From Archaeoglobaceae archaeon (GTDB lineage: Archaea; Halobacteriota; Archaeoglobi; Archaeoglobales; Archaeoglobaceae): a stretch of DNA of 39,045 nucleotides. Shown piece after piece: positions 1-9,668 of the stretch. The notes under the pieces were generated by a model. It was not told the origin of the DNA. It did not search any database and was given only the letters and a program-made list of their open reading frames with translations. The DNA lies in assembly GCA_026988525.1 (NCBI GenBank), contig JALSLC010000030.1, positions 1-39,045 of the forward strand, in the 5' to 3' direction. Within the stretch, counting starts at the first letter, position 1. Each line of letters starts with the position of its first letter. A program made the translations under genes and the position numbers.

Positions 1-2
1 TT

Positions 3-401
3 GGTAGAGAGTATGCAAGACAGATTGTAAAAAATGCCAAAGCTCTTGCTGAGAGTTTATATGAGCTTGGGTTTAAAGTTGTTGGTGAAAGTAAGGGATT
101 TACTCAATCTCATCAGGTAGTTTTTGAGGGAAATGAAACTGAGAAAATAGAGCTTGAAAAATCAAACATATTTGTAAATATTTGGCCATCTACAAACCTA
201 CTAAGAATTGGAGTTCAAGAAGTTACAAGGCTGGGAATGAAGGAAGGGGAGATGAAGGAAATAGCTCAACTGATCTATAAATGCTTGAAAGGGAAAAATG
301 TAAGAGAAGAGGTAAAAGCTCTAGCATCTGAGTTTTCTGAAGTGAAGTATGGATATACGCATCCCATGTTTTCAAAGTGTAGATTGTATGAATTATTTTA
401 A
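3..401 (+). CDS. glyA: Serine hydroxymethyltransferase, C-terminal part (partial)
   Basis: This open frame enters from the left edge and gives about 132 residues, the small C-terminal domain of PLP-dependent serine hydroxymethyltransferase. The enzyme interconverts serine and glycine with a pterin C1 carrier, tetrahydromethanopterin-type in many archaea. The visible signature is the run RIGVQEVTRLGMKEGEM, typical of the SHMT C-terminal domain, preceded by SHQVVFEG. The lysine that binds PLP lies upstream of the window. The frame ends in TAA at 399-401 and overlaps the convergent pyrK stop by four bases. Identification rests on motif recognition of the C-terminal domain only. Confidence 0.88.
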   Translation, partial: GREYARQIVKNAKALAESLYELGFKVVGESKGFTQSHQVVFEGNETEKIELEKSNIFVNIWPSTNLLRIGVQEVTRLGMKEGEMKEIAQLIYKCLKGKNVREEVKALASEFSEVKYGYTHPMFSKCRLYELF

Positions 402-1114
402 ATAAAATCTTTTTCACTTACATCAGTACCCTTGAAAGTAGGCCCATCTCTACACACCCTTGCCCCACTTTCTGTTACACATGAGCCACACAAACCAATA
501 CCACACCTCATATAGTTTTCTAAGGAAACTTCCAGTGATTCAAGTTTTCCCAATTTTTTCATAATTTTATACAAGCTAAGAAGCATGGGCTTTGGTCCGC
601 AAGAATAAACTCTAAATTCTTCTTTAAAATCAGCAAGTTTTAGAAATAATTCTACAGCATTGCCTCTAAAACCTACACTACCATCTTCTGTTGCAACTTC
701 TGGATAATCGTATATCAATTCTTCCTTTGTTTTAACACCATGTATTGCTATAACTTCAATCTCATCTTTGAAGTATTCATATAAATAGTTTAGAGGGGCT
801 ATACCAATACCTCCAGCTATTAAGTATATTTTTTCTACATCTGGGTAACTGAATGGTCTGCCAAAGGGACCTCTAATCCCAAAAACATCGCCTTCCTTAG
901 TATTTACAACTCTGTTGGTTGTTTTGCCAACATTTTTCACTGTTATAGTTTTTGGAGATGAAAGGCTAAGAGGTATTTCTTCAAATCCAAAAACGTTGAG
1001 CATAATAAATTGTCCGGGATACCCTCTAATTTCCCTATCGAACTCTATTATCGCAATATTATTAAATTTCTTGACCTTTTTTACGCTTAAACAGTACAAA
1101 TTATACACCTCCAT
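398..1114 (-). CDS. pyrK: Dihydroorotate dehydrogenase electron-transfer subunit PyrK
   Basis: This is the FAD/[2Fe-2S] subunit that moves electrons from the class 1B dihydroorotate dehydrogenase to NAD+ in pyrimidine synthesis. An N-terminal ferredoxin-reductase-type beta-barrel is followed by a NAD-binding segment with AGGIGIAPL. A C-terminal cluster domain reads MRCGIGLCGSCV and then VCRDGP, giving the expected four cysteines for the 2Fe-2S centre. I choose ATG at 1114, preceded by AGGAG, over an in-frame TTG at 1120. The gene follows pyrD on the same strand and overlaps its end, as expected for a translationally coupled PyrD-PyrK heterotetramer. Length of 238 residues is normal for the family. 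Confidence 0.93.
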   Translation of the reverse strand: MEVYNLYCLSVKKVKKFNNIAIIEFDREIRGYPGQFIMLNVFGFEEIPLSLSSPKTITVKNVGKTTNRVVNTKEGDVFGIRGPFGRPFSYPDVEKIYLIAGGIGIAPLNYLYEYFKDEIEVIAIHGVKTKEELIYDYPEVATEDGSVGFRGNAVELFLKLADFKEEFRVYSCGPKPMLLSLYKIMKKLGKLESLEVSLENYMRCGIGLCGSCVTESGARVCRDGPTFKGTDVSEKDFI

Positions 1115-1991
1115 GTGCAACTCCTATTAGATCTTTTACCCTTTCATTTTTTGAGTAAAGGTAATCTTCTAAACTTTTCACAATTCCTTCAATCGTCCTT
1201 AGACTGTTGTAAAAAGCTGAACCTATTTGGACAAAACTTGCACCAGCCATTATGAATTCAAGAACGTCAATCCAATTGCTGATTCCACCGCATCCAATTA
1301 TAGGTATATCTAAGACTTCATATAAATCCCAAACACATCTAAGAGCTATAGATTTTATAGCTTTGCCACTAATCCCACCTACAATATTGCTTAAGACTGC
1401 TTTTTTGCTATAAATATCTATTGAAATAGCTTTTAATGTATTTACAGCCACTACTGCATCAGCACCCCCCTTCTCAGCAGCAAGTCCAATTTTTGTTATG
1501 TCTGTTACGTTTGGAGTTAACTTTGCAAAAACTGGCTTATCTGTAGCATCCTTTACCGCTTTAACGCAACTTTCCACAGCTTTCTCATCAACCCCTATGG
1601 ACATACCAAGTTTTTTAGCATGAGGACAGGAAAGATTCAACTCAAAAGCAGATGCAAAAGGAAAGTAATCTACAAGTAATGCAAAATTTTCAGGATTTGG
1701 TGCAAACAGACTAACTATCAAAGGTTTTTTTATTGAAATTTCTTTCAACTCCTCTGAAAACACCTTAGCTCCGGGGGAAGCTAACCCAACTGCATTTATC
1801 ACTCCGCATTTCTGGTTTATCACGCAGGGGTTTTTGTATCCTTCTCGTTTTTCTATTCCAACGGATTTTGTTACTACAGCTCCAGCGAATTTGGCAATCT
1901 CAACTAAAGACGATTTTTTACTTCCGAGAATTCCACTTGCAAGTGCTACAGGATTTTCAAGTTTTAAACCTGCAACTTCAACGCTGAGCAT
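1101..1991 (-). CDS. pyrD: Dihydroorotate dehydrogenase, class 1B catalytic subunit
   Basis: This is a 296-residue FMN-binding TIM barrel that oxidises dihydroorotate to orotate. Visible family features are the N-terminal NPVALASGILG, the catalytic-loop cysteine in ELNLSCPH (class 1 enzymes use Cys here as the base), FAKLTPNVTDI, AVNTLKA, GGISGKAI and the phosphate-binding end IIGCGGISNW...MAGASFVQIGSA. The overlapping pyrK directly downstream fixes it as class 1B rather than the fumarate-linked 1A type. The start ATG at 1991 faces the divergent YkgJ-family gene across about 50 bases, which must hold both promoters. Confidence 0.95.
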   Translation of the reverse strand: MLSVEVAGLKLENPVALASGILGSKKSSLVEIAKFAGAVVTKSVGIEKREGYKNPCVINQKCGVINAVGLASPGAKVFSEELKEISIKKPLIVSLFAPNPENFALLVDYFPFASAFELNLSCPHAKKLGMSIGVDEKAVESCVKAVKDATDKPVFAKLTPNVTDITKIGLAAEKGGADAVVAVNTLKAISIDIYSKKAVLSNIVGGISGKAIKSIALRCVWDLYEVLDIPIIGCGGISNWIDVLEFIMAGASFVQIGSAFYNSLRTIEGIVKSLEDYLYSKNERVKDLIGVAHGGV

Positions 1992-2043
1992 TAATGTACC
2001 CTAAACGTGTACTGTTTTAAATCGATTCTGATATCTTCTATTA

Positions 2044-2424
2044 ATGGAAGTTAAAATGAGGTGTTTGGATATAAAATGTAGTAAATGTTGTTATGAAACT
2101 GAAATGCCGTTAAGTGAGAAAGACATAAAGAGAATTGAAAAACTTGGATACAGTAGAGATGAATTTAGTTTAATTAAAGACGGGATTAGAGTATTAAAAA
2201 ATATAAATGGACACTGCTTTTTTTTAAAAAATGGAAAATGTTTTATATATAAGTATAGACCTGAGGGGTGCAGGTACTATCCGGTTATATACGATGTTGA
2301 TAAAAGAAAAGCTACAGTTCACGATTTTTGTCCTTTAGCAAGTGAATTAAAAATTTCAACAATAAAAAAAGTTGAGAGATATCTTATTAGGCACATTAAA
2401 AGTATATACGGCGAATTACCATAG
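2044..2424 (+). CDS. YkgJ/UPF0153-family cysteine-cluster protein
   Basis: This small protein of 126 residues has the cysteine pattern of the YkgJ (UPF0153) family: CSKCC near the N-terminus, then HCFFLKNGKCFIYKYRPEGCRYYP and a final DFCP. These cysteines are thought to bind a metal or an Fe-S cluster, and no enzymatic role is established for most members. A second ATG twelve bases downstream (MRCLDIKCSKCC) is a possible alternative start because no clear Shine-Dalgarno is seen before either. The gene is divergent from pyrD and followed at 40 bases by purP; shared transcription with purP is possible but not shown. Confidence 0.8.
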   Translation: MEVKMRCLDIKCSKCCYETEMPLSEKDIKRIEKLGYSRDEFSLIKDGIRVLKNINGHCFFLKNGKCFIYKYRPEGCRYYPVIYDVDKRKATVHDFCPLASELKISTIKKVERYLIRHIKSIYGELP

Positions 2425-2464
2425 TATATTAACCTTTTTTAATCACTAAAATAGATTTTGGGCT

Positions 2465-3523
2465 ATGGATAGAGAAGAAATTTTGGAAATATTGAGAGGA
2501 TATAAAAACATAAAAATAGCAACTCTTGGAAGCCACTCAGCTCTAAACATCTTAAAAGGTGCTAAGGATGAGGGATTTAGTACAATTTGTCTTTGTAGAG
2601 AAAAAGAACGCATAATTTACGAGTCATTTGGGGTAGCAGACGAAATCTTAGAATTAAAAGATTACTCGGACCTTTTTAATATTCAGGAAGAATTGATAGA
2701 AAAAGAAGTATTGCTAATTCCTCATGGAACTTTTAACGCTTACATTGGTAAGCTTGACAAACTGAGGGTACCGATATTTGGGAATAGAGTATTAATGGAG
2801 TGGGAAACAGATAGAGAAAAACAGAAGCAGTGGCTATTAGATGCTGGTTTGAATTTACCTCGAACTTACAAACCTGAGGAGATAGATGGATTGGTAATAG
2901 TAAAGTATCCGGGAGCTAAAGGGGGAGCGGGATACTTTATTGCAACATCTAAGGAAGATTTTTATGAAAAATCAAAAAAGATGGTAGAATCGGGAATTAT
3001 AAGCGAAGAAGATTTAAAAAATGTTTTTATTCAGGAATATATAGTCGGTGCTAACGTATATCTCACGTTTTTCTATTCACCAGTATTAAACAGAGTGGAA
3101 CTTTTGTCCATAGATAGGAGATACGAATCAAACGTAGATGGTATTGGTAGAGTTCCTGCAAAAGACCAATTAAAAGTCGATCTAAACTTAACTTACACAG
3201 TAGTTGGAAACTTCCCTGTGGTGTTAAGAGAGAGCTTACTTTCTAAAGCTATAAGAGCCGCTATAAATGTTGTAGAAGCATCCAAAAAAATAGCATATCC
3301 TGGTATGGTTGGACCTTTTTGCTTAGAAACTGTATTCGATGAAAAAACAGACATGTATGTTTTTGAAATATCTGCAAGAATCGTTGCTGGCAGTAATGTA
3401 GGAATACCTAATTCACCATACAGCTATATTTTGTTTGGAGAACCCATGTATGTGGGTAGAAGGATAGCAAGAGAAGTAAAAATGGCTATCAAAAAATCTA
3501 TGCTCGATGAACTTGTTTGGTGA
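2465..3523 (+). CDS. purP: FAICAR synthetase PurP (formate-dependent)
   Basis: This 352-residue ATP-grasp enzyme of archaeal purine synthesis makes FAICAR from AICAR, formate and ATP, replacing the folate-dependent transformylase. Recognisable family segments are ATLGSHSALNILKGAKDEGF near the N-terminus, LIPHGTF, the central PGAKGGAGYF phosphate loop, FFYSP, RYESNVDGIGR and the C-terminal EISARIVAGSN with the metal-binding glutamate. Length matches the family. The stop is four bases before the ATG of nadX, so the two are probably co-transcribed. An archaeon using tetrahydromethanopterin rather than folate would be expected to need this formate-dependent enzyme. Confidence 0.93.
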   Translation: MDREEILEILRGYKNIKIATLGSHSALNILKGAKDEGFSTICLCREKERIIYESFGVADEILELKDYSDLFNIQEELIEKEVLLIPHGTFNAYIGKLDKLRVPIFGNRVLMEWETDREKQKQWLLDAGLNLPRTYKPEEIDGLVIVKYPGAKGGAGYFIATSKEDFYEKSKKMVESGIISEEDLKNVFIQEYIVGANVYLTFFYSPVLNRVELLSIDRRYESNVDGIGRVPAKDQLKVDLNLTYTVVGNFPVVLRESLLSKAIRAAINVVEASKKIAYPGMVGPFCLETVFDEKTDMYVFEISARIVAGSNVGIPNSPYSYILFGEPMYVGRRIAREVKMAIKKSMLDELVW

Positions 3524-3527
3524 TAGT

Positions 3528-4292
3528 ATGATTAAAGTTGGTTTGCTTGGGTGTGGTGCAATTGGAAAAACCATAGCTGAAAGTTCTGGGCGTGAATACA
3601 CAATTTTTGCCGTTTACGACAAAAACTTTGAAAAAGCAAAATTTTTTGGAGATAATTACAATTCCAAAGTTGCAAGTAGTTTTGAAGAGTTTGAAGAAAT
3701 GTGTAGTGAGTGTGATTTAATAGTTGAAGCTGCTTCTCAGCAGGCTGTTAAAGATTGCGTAAAATTACTGAAATATGCTGATTTATTGATAATGTCTTCT
3801 GGAGCTTTGAGTGATTATGAATTACTAAAAGAACTTGTAGATACCGCTAAAAAATATTATAGGAAAATATACATACCTTCTGGAGCAATAGCCGGAATAG
3901 ATGCTTTAAAAGCTGTCAAAAATTGCACGAATGAAGTTATTTTGACAACGATAAAACATCCAAGTAGCCTCGGATTAAATTTAAACGAGAAGAAAGTTAT
4001 ATTTGAAGGGAGTGCTCTTGAAGCGGTTAAACTTTATCCTAAGAATGTAAACGTTTCAGCTACACTAAGTCTTGCTTGTTTGGGCTTTGAGAATACAAAG
4101 GTTAGAATAATAGCCGATCCAAAAGTTAGTGAAAACATTCATGAAATTGTTGCAAAAGGAGATTTTGGCGAATTGTATATAAGAGTTAAAAATAAGAAAC
4201 ATCCAGATAATCCAAAGACAAGTTATCTTGCTGCTTTATCAGCTATAAGACTTATAAAATCTTTTTCAGACGTATTAAAGGTGGGAACGTGA
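3528..4292 (+). CDS. nadX: L-aspartate dehydrogenase
   Basis: This is an NAD(P)-dependent L-aspartate dehydrogenase, which produces iminoaspartate for quinolinate and NAD synthesis in place of NadB. The Rossmann motif GLLGCGAIGK lies at the very N-terminus when translation starts at ATG 3528, which is why the longer in-frame start at 3507, inside purP, is rejected. Other family signals are SSGALSDYELL, PSGAIAGIDALKA, KHPSSLGLN and the C-terminal IADPKVSENIHEI with KHPDNPKTSYLAALSA; the histidine in ENIHEI is the probable catalytic one. About 254 residues, normal length. It overlaps nadC by four bases (GTGA), supporting a NAD-synthesis operon. Confidence 0.93.
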   Translation: MIKVGLLGCGAIGKTIAESSGREYTIFAVYDKNFEKAKFFGDNYNSKVASSFEEFEEMCSECDLIVEAASQQAVKDCVKLLKYADLLIMSSGALSDYELLKELVDTAKKYYRKIYIPSGAIAGIDALKAVKNCTNEVILTTIKHPSSLGLNLNEKKVIFEGSALEAVKLYPKNVNVSATLSLACLGFENTKVRIIADPKVSENIHEIVAKGDFGELYIRVKNKKHPDNPKTSYLAALSAIRLIKSFSDVLKVGT

Positions 4293-5116
4293 CATTCAAA
4301 ATACCCAAACCTTTGTTAAGGAAGTATGCTTTAAAGTATATAGAAGAGGATGCTTTTTATGGAGATGTAACACCAACTCCTGAAAGAAATATTAATGCAG
4401 TTGTATTGGCTAAGGAAGATTTTGTACTATCTGGTATGGAGTTAGCTAAAACATGCTTTGAAGTTTGTGGTGCTAAAGTAAAGGTGAAAGTAAGAGATGG
4501 GGAAATTGTTAGGAAGAACGATGTGCTTATGGAAATTGAGGGCTTATCTTCAGACATTTTTATTGCAGAAAGAACTGCTTTAAATGTAATACAAAGAATG
4601 AGTGGTATTGCTACAGCGACTAAAAAGCTTGTAGACATCGTTAGTGAATTTGGTGTAAAAATTTCTGCAACGAGAAAAACAACACCCGGATTTAGAATTT
4701 TTGAAAAACTTGCAGTAATTCATGGTGGTGGAGACCCTCACAGAATGAGTTTATCTGACTGCATTCTAATAAAAGATAATCACATAGCAGTTGCTGGAGG
4801 AATTGAAAAAGCAATAGAATTCGTAAAGGCATCATTCACAAAAAAAGTAGAAATTGAAGTTAGCAATATAGAGGATGCTTTAAAAGCTGCACTTGCGGGA
4901 GTTGATATAATTATGTTTGACAATATGAATGCTGATGAAGTAAGATTAGCTGTTAAAAAAGTAAGAAAGATGTCTGATGTAATATTGGAAGCGTCTGGAG
5001 GAATAACTCCTGAAAATGTGTTAGATTATGCAAAAACTGGTGTAGATATAATATCATCTGGCTGGATAACTCACTCCTCAAGGGCAGTTGATGTTAGTAT
5101 GAGGGTGGTAGATTGA
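4289..5116 (+). CDS. nadC: Nicotinate-nucleotide pyrophosphorylase (quinolinate phosphoribosyltransferase)
   Basis: NadC decarboxylates quinolinate and joins it to PRPP to give nicotinate mononucleotide. The product is 275 residues and starts at GTG inside the nadX stop. Key family stretches are present in order: EDAFYGDVT, ERTALNVIQRMSGIAT, SATRKTTPGFR with the substrate-binding arginine and lysine, KLAVIHGGGDPHRMSL, DNHIA, EIEVSN, DIIMFDNM, EASGGITPENV and the closing GVDIISSG. The adjacent L-aspartate dehydrogenase supplies the iminoaspartate branch; quinolinate synthase NadA is not in the window. The following unknown gene overlaps its end by four bases. Confidence 0.95.
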   Translation: MTFKIPKPLLRKYALKYIEEDAFYGDVTPTPERNINAVVLAKEDFVLSGMELAKTCFEVCGAKVKVKVRDGEIVRKNDVLMEIEGLSSDIFIAERTALNVIQRMSGIATATKKLVDIVSEFGVKISATRKTTPGFRIFEKLAVIHGGGDPHRMSLSDCILIKDNHIAVAGGIEKAIEFVKASFTKKVEIEVSNIEDALKAALAGVDIIMFDNMNADEVRLAVKKVRKMSDVILEASGGITPENVLDYAKTGVDIISSGWITHSSRAVDVSMRVVD

Positions 5117-5526
5117 TTAGGGTTAATGTTTTTAGACCTATAGAAAAACTCGATTTACCTTTCGTTTTATATCCTATGAGAGCCTATCATTTAAGACTTA
5201 AGTTTAGAAGGTTGGGTATGGCTGATAAAGTTATGGATTACTTTGCTTACGTTGATTGTGTTAGAGCTGGAATAGAAAGAGGCAACAGTATATTGCCTGT
5301 GGAGGAGTGGACTGTTGATGAAAAACTCATTATGAAGGAAAATGTTGATGAAGAAGAGGCATTAAAAATAGCAATTGAAGGCGCTAAGAAGTGGGGAAAT
5401 TCCATGGTTGTTAGTTGGTGGAATCCAAAAGTAGATGTTATCGAAAAAGTAAAGGCGTACAAAGTATTTTGGATTGATAAAAAAATTATAATCGATAGTT
5501 TAACTTGTGAGAGATTCAGAGTTTAG
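5113..5526 (+). CDS. Conserved hypothetical protein of the NAD operon
   Basis: This is a 137-residue soluble protein without a motif I recognise. It starts at TTG overlapping the nadC stop (TTGA), which argues for translational coupling and therefore for a real gene. The sequence is charged, with a WSWWNPK-like aromatic patch (VVSWWNPKVD) and a basic HLRLKFRRLG segment near residues 25-35. The 3' end overlaps the convergent THUMP-SPOUT gene by 27 bases. Its position after nadX-nadC suggests, without proving, a link to NAD metabolism. It may be a lineage-specific Archaeoglobales protein. Confidence 0.7.
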   Translation: MIRVNVFRPIEKLDLPFVLYPMRAYHLRLKFRRLGMADKVMDYFAYVDCVRAGIERGNSILPVEEWTVDEKLIMKENVDEEEALKIAIEGAKKWGNSMVVSWWNPKVDVIEKVKAYKVFWIDKKIIIDSLTCERFRV

Positions 5527-6513
5527 TATCTCAATTAACACACACAAGATGGATGGTATTGTATGCTCTGTTGCAAAAGTTATATTTGGTGATAGATCAA
5601 CTACAAAATCTGCAAATCTAAAAATACCCTTTGGTATTCCGTGCCTACTTCCGGCTAAAACGACTATTTCATTGCAAAAGCTTATTTTCTTTCTTAATTC
5701 TTCTTTAATGTTGTAAACTGGTTCTCCGGCGGGATCTGTAACTATTATGACGTTTTTCTTTCTCCTTTTATCTCTAACACATTGAAAGAGATCTTGAAGA
5801 AGCACTTTTGTTTCTCTTACCTCCCTTGAGTATGCTTTTTTCTGGATATTTAATCTACTTTTTTGACCGACTCTGACACCTCTAATAAATTCCTCCAATT
5901 CAAAAGCATCAACATATCCGTAGGGGGCTATAATTAATTCCTTTACTTCAAAAGCTTGTGCTGCCCTTCCAATAGCCTCTCCGAATTCATAAGCTTTTTT
6001 TTCTAAGTAAGGTGTTTGAACTATTACTGTTTTACTAAATATTTTTGTAGAATCGAATTTACCAAGATACTTTCTGTGTTCAAAAACACCTTTTATAAAT
6101 CCAATGTACGCTTTTTTCCCTATGATTTCAACGCATACTGTTACGTCTGGAGATATCCAGTCTAACTTGTAATTTTCCATTAACTTTTCGCTAACCAAAT
6201 TTGAAACGTCTCTACTTTTAAAGTTGTGTTTTCCTCTCACTTTCGCTCTTACATCAAATGTTTTGACATCTTTTAGTTGTTCAATTATTTTTTCTGTAGC
6301 TTTGGCTATTTCATCTAAGTTCGCATCACATTCGACTAAAATTGGAACATAGCTTTCCACCTCTGGTATAGAAAGTTGGCTCTCATCACCTTCCACTATT
6401 AAAAGTCCAAGAAAACCAGAAGGCCTGATTTCTATTACGTTGGCACCCAAATCTTTTAAACGGGATGCAGTTATGTATTCCATTCCTAACAATGTTTTAA
6501 CAACGAATTTCAT
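5500..6513 (-). CDS. THUMP-domain SPOUT-class RNA methyltransferase (predicted)
   Basis: The 337-residue protein joins an N-terminal THUMP-like RNA-binding part (TFDVRAKVRGKHNFKSRD...KAYIGF, about residues 90-160) to a C-terminal SPOUT knot. The latter is recognisable from VIIVTDPAGEP, VVLAGSRHGIPKG and the closing stretch FADFVVDLSPNITFATEHTI, the usual SAM-binding deep-knot signature. A methyl-transfer reaction on tRNA or rRNA is the likely role; the target base cannot be read from sequence. It is convergent with the NAD operon and divergent from mcm, sharing a 97-base promoter region. Length and domain order fit an archaeal-wide family of predicted SPOUT RNA methylases. Confidence 0.8.
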   Translation of the reverse strand: MKFVVKTLLGMEYITASRLKDLGANVIEIRPSGFLGLLIVEGDESQLSIPEVESYVPILVECDANLDEIAKATEKIIEQLKDVKTFDVRAKVRGKHNFKSRDVSNLVSEKLMENYKLDWISPDVTVCVEIIGKKAYIGFIKGVFEHRKYLGKFDSTKIFSKTVIVQTPYLEKKAYEFGEAIGRAAQAFEVKELIIAPYGYVDAFELEEFIRGVRVGQKSRLNIQKKAYSREVRETKVLLQDLFQCVRDKRRKKNVIIVTDPAGEPVYNIKEELRKKISFCNEIVVLAGSRHGIPKGIFRFADFVVDLSPNITFATEHTIPSILCVLIEILNSESLTS

Positions 6514-6610
6514 CTTTTAAAACTTAAAGCTACTTTTTTAAATTTTGAGGTTAAACTAGATAAAAATTCAACCGCACAACGTATATACTCAAAGCACAAT
6601 TTAAGCTTTG

Positions 6611-8710
6611 ATGCTGTCATCTTCTCAAATATGGAAGGAATTCTTTGAAACGTACTATAGAGATGAATTAAACAGGTTAGCTGATGCTATTGAATTTGGT
6701 GGAAACAAGTCTTTGTATGTTGATTATTTGAGAGATCTTTCAATATTTATGGAGGGAAGACTTGGAGAAGAACTACTTGAAAAACCCGATGTTGTTATAG
6801 CTCATGCAAATGAAGGTTTAGCTTTAACTGAAAATATATATGATGTTAGCTTAGAGGGATGTTACGTTCGTTTCTATAACTTGCCAACATCTAAGAGAAT
6901 TCTTATAAGAAATTTAAGAAGTGAACACATATCAAAATTTGTAGCAGTTGAAGGAATAGTAAGAAAAGTTACAGAAGTTAGACCAAGAGTTGTTAAGGCT
7001 GCTTTTTCTTGTACAAAATGCGGGAAAGTTGTTGAAGTAATTCAGGATGATGAAGCAACACTTAAACAACCGTATGAATGTCCCGCTTGTAAGAATAAGA
7101 GGTTTATTTTCCTTCCAGATGAAAGTTTAAGTATAGACAGTCAGAGAATAAGAATTCAAGAATATCCAGAAAATTTGAGAGGAGGAGAACAACCACAGCA
7201 GATAGATGTTATACTTGAGGGAGATTTAACTGGTAAAGTAAATCCGGGAGATAGGGTTATTGTTAATGGCATAATAAGAGCAAAACCGAGGAAACTTGGT
7301 AGTAGGCAATTGCAACATATGGATATACATATAGAAGGAAACTCTATTGAGATTTTACAGCAAGAATATGAGGAATTTGAAATAACTGAAGAGGATAAAA
7401 AAAGAATACTTAAGCTTGCTGAAGATGAAAATTTATTTGAAAAAATTGTTGCATCCATTGCCCCTTCAATTTATGGACACGAAGATATAAAACTTGCAAT
7501 AGCTCTACAGCTTTTTGGTGGAGTTCCAAAAAAATTGCCTGATGGCATAGAGATTAGAGGTGATATTCACGTACTGTTAGTTGGTGATCCAGGAGTAGCA
7601 AAATCCCAAATATTGAAATATGTCCACAGAATAGCGCCCAGAAGCGTATATACAACAGGAAAAGGCACAACTACTGCTGGTCTAACAGCAACAGCGACAA
7701 GAGATGAATTTGACGGAAGATGGACGCTTGAAGCCGGAGCATTGGTTCTTGCAGACAAGGGTATTGCTCTTGTAGATGAAATAGATAAGATGAGAAACGA
7801 AGATCGCTCAGCTTTACATGAGGCTATGGAACAGCAAACTGTAAGTGTTGCTAAGGCTGGAATTAATGCAGTATTAAGAGCGAGGTGTGCATTACTTGGA
7901 GCGGCAAATCCAAAATATGGAAGATTTGATAAATATACACCAATTGCTGAACAAATAGACTTATCCCCAACCCTACTTTCGAGGTTTGATTTAATATTTG
8001 TTTTGACAGATGATCCGGATGAAGTTAGGGATAGAAAGTTAGCAGAGCACATACTTAGAGCTCATGAAATTGGTGAAAAACTTGAAAAGTTAAGAAATAT
8101 AACTTCTGTGGAATACACGAGAGAAGATCTGGATAGGGAATCTGAACAGGCGAAAATAATTCCTGCCATAGATCCAGAATTGCTTAGAAAGTACATAGCT
8201 TATGCTAAGAAAACAGTTTTTCCTGTGTTGAGTGAAGAAGCAAAAAATAGAATAATAGATTTTTATATAAGCTTAAGGTCCAGAGCAAAAGATAATTCAG
8301 CCGTTCCTGTTACAGCGAGACAACTTGAAGCATTAATAAGATTGGCAGAAGCGTCTGCAAGACTGAGGTTGAGTGATGTTGTAAGTGTGGAGGATGTTGA
8401 TAGAGTTATAAAAATAGTTAAGAAGAGTCTTGAACAAATAGCAGTGGATCCCGAAACGGGAGAAATTGATATAGACTATGCTTTTACTGGTACCTCCAAA
8501 TCTCAGAGAGATAGAATACTAATACTAAAAAGAATAATTGAAGAACTTGAATCGAACTATAGTAAAGGTGCACCGGAAGAAGAAATTCTGAGAGCGGCTC
8601 AGGAAGAAGGTATTGATGAAGTAAAGGCTAGGGATTTGCTTAGAAAGATGAGAGAAATGGGCGATATATATAGTCCAAGAGAAGGCTACTACAAATTGGC
8701 AGTTAAGTGA
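6611..8710 (+). CDS. mcm: Replicative helicase MCM
   Basis: This is the ATP-driven ring helicase of archaeal DNA replication, 699 residues from ATG 6611; the TTG three bases earlier is less likely. Order of parts: N-terminal domain; a C4 zinc-binding site (CTKC at about 135 and CPAC at about 158); the OB fold; then the AAA+ core with Walker A GDPGVAKS (about 326), Walker B LVDEIDKM, sensor-1 [10 protein letters not shown], the arginine finger SRFDLIF and a C-terminal winged helix. The AAA+ motifs run without interruption, so there is no intein at the usual insertion point. No Cdc6/Orc1 gene or origin-like repeat is adjacent. Confidence 0.97.
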   Translation: MLSSSQIWKEFFETYYRDELNRLADAIEFGGNKSLYVDYLRDLSIFMEGRLGEELLEKPDVVIAHANEGLALTENIYDVSLEGCYVRFYNLPTSKRILIRNLRSEHISKFVAVEGIVRKVTEVRPRVVKAAFSCTKCGKVVEVIQDDEATLKQPYECPACKNKRFIFLPDESLSIDSQRIRIQEYPENLRGGEQPQQIDVILEGDLTGKVNPGDRVIVNGIIRAKPRKLGSRQLQHMDIHIEGNSIEILQQEYEEFEITEEDKKRILKLAEDENLFEKIVASIAPSIYGHEDIKLAIALQLFGGVPKKLPDGIEIRGDIHVLLVGDPGVAKSQILKYVHRIAPRSVYTTGKGTTTAGLTATATRDEFDGRWTLEAGALVLADKGIALVDEIDKMRNEDRSALHEAMEQQTVSVAKAGINAVLRARCALLGAANPKYGRFDKYTPIAEQIDLSPTLLSRFDLIFVLTDDPDEVRDRKLAEHILRAHEIGEKLEKLRNITSVEYTREDLDRESEQAKIIPAIDPELLRKYIAYAKKTVFPVLSEEAKNRIIDFYISLRSRAKDNSAVPVTARQLEALIRLAEASARLRLSDVVSVEDVDRVIKIVKKSLEQIAVDPETGEIDIDYAFTGTSKSQRDRILILKRIIEELESNYSKGAPEEEILRAAQEEGIDEVKARDLLRKMREMGDIYSPREGYYKLAVK

Positions 8711-8744
8711 CAGCTTTTTAAACCAAGTAGTTTCTCAACTTTCT

Positions 8745-9668
8745 GTGAAATGCTCTCACTGTAGAAGAGAGGCTATATACTTTCAAAGACACTCTGGAAG
8801 ACACCTATGTAAAAAACACTTTCTGTATGACTTTGAAAAAAGAGTTAGATATGCGGTAAAAAAGTATAGGATGATAGAAAGTGGAGATAGAATAGCAATA
8901 GCTCTCAGTGGAGGGAAAGATAGTGTTGCTTTAACACACGTTTTAATGAATCTCTATGGTAGTAGAAAAGATTTGGAGTTTTTTGCAATAACCATAGATG
9001 AGGGTATAAAAGGATACAGACCACCAACTGTAAAAATAGCTAAGAAAATTACAAAAGAGCTAGGTATAGATCATGTTGTTGTATCTTTTGAAGAGAACTT
9101 TGGAATGACTCTTGATGAAATGGTAAAGCTTGGAGACAAAAAACCTTGTACTTACTGCGGTGTGTTTAGAAAATACTTGCTCAACAAAACAGCAAGAGAG
9201 ATGGGTGCCAATAAATTAGCTACAGCTCACAACCTTGATGATGAAACACAAACAATTTTACTCAACTTTTTGCAGGCGGACATTGAGAGACTGGCTCGAT
9301 TAATCCCCCAGAGGGTTCAAAAAGGGTTGGTTATGAGAATAAAACCTTTTAGAGAATTATATGAAAAAGAAATTCTTATATATTGTATTGTCAATTCACT
9401 ACCAATAGATATGAATGAGTGTCCCTATAGTCACTTTCCAGTTAGAGCAATGGTTCGAGACTTTCTCTACGATTTTGAGAATGCGTATCCCGGTAGAAAA
9501 TTCTCTGTTATGAGAAGTTTTGAGACTCTAATACCGTGCTTGAGGGAAATGTTTCCTCAGATAGACTTAAACAAATGCGAAAAATGTGGTGAGCCAACAC
9601 CTTCAAAGGTTTGTCAAGCTTGCGTTTTACTTGAAGAACTAAAAAAAGCTAAGGATTCCAATTCTTGA
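8745..9668 (+). CDS. Ncs6/TtuA-family tRNA thiolation ATPase
   Basis: This 307-residue PP-loop enzyme adenylates tRNA for sulfur transfer. It carries an N-terminal zinc site (CSHC near residue 3 with C22 and H25), the PP-loop SGGKDS at 55-60, ATAHNLDDETQTILLN, a central CTYCG pair and a C-terminal zinc ribbon (CEKCGEPTPSKVCQAC). This matches the group that includes archaeal NcsA (2-thio-U34) and TtuA (2-thio-T54); which position is modified cannot be decided here. The start is GTG at 8745, giving MKCSHC. It lies 34 bases after mcm. The C-terminus overlaps the convergent glycosyltransferase by 20 bases. Confidence 0.88.
   Translation: MKCSHCRREAIYFQRHSGRHLCKKHFLYDFEKRVRYAVKKYRMIESGDRIAIALSGGKDSVALTHVLMNLYGSRKDLEFFAITIDEGIKGYRPPTVKIAKKITKELGIDHVVVSFEENFGMTLDEMVKLGDKKPCTYCGVFRKYLLNKTAREMGANKLATAHNLDDETQTILLNFLQADIERLARLIPQRVQKGLVMRIKPFRELYEKEILIYCIVNSLPIDMNECPYSHFPVRAMVRDFLYDFENAYPGRKFSVMRSFETLIPCLREMFPQIDLNKCEKCGEPTPSKVCQACVLLEELKKAKDSNS

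Noticed and set aside
6611-8710. Intein in mcm
   Set aside because: Walker A, Walker B and sensor motifs follow at normal spacing, and total length is that of an ordinary MCM.
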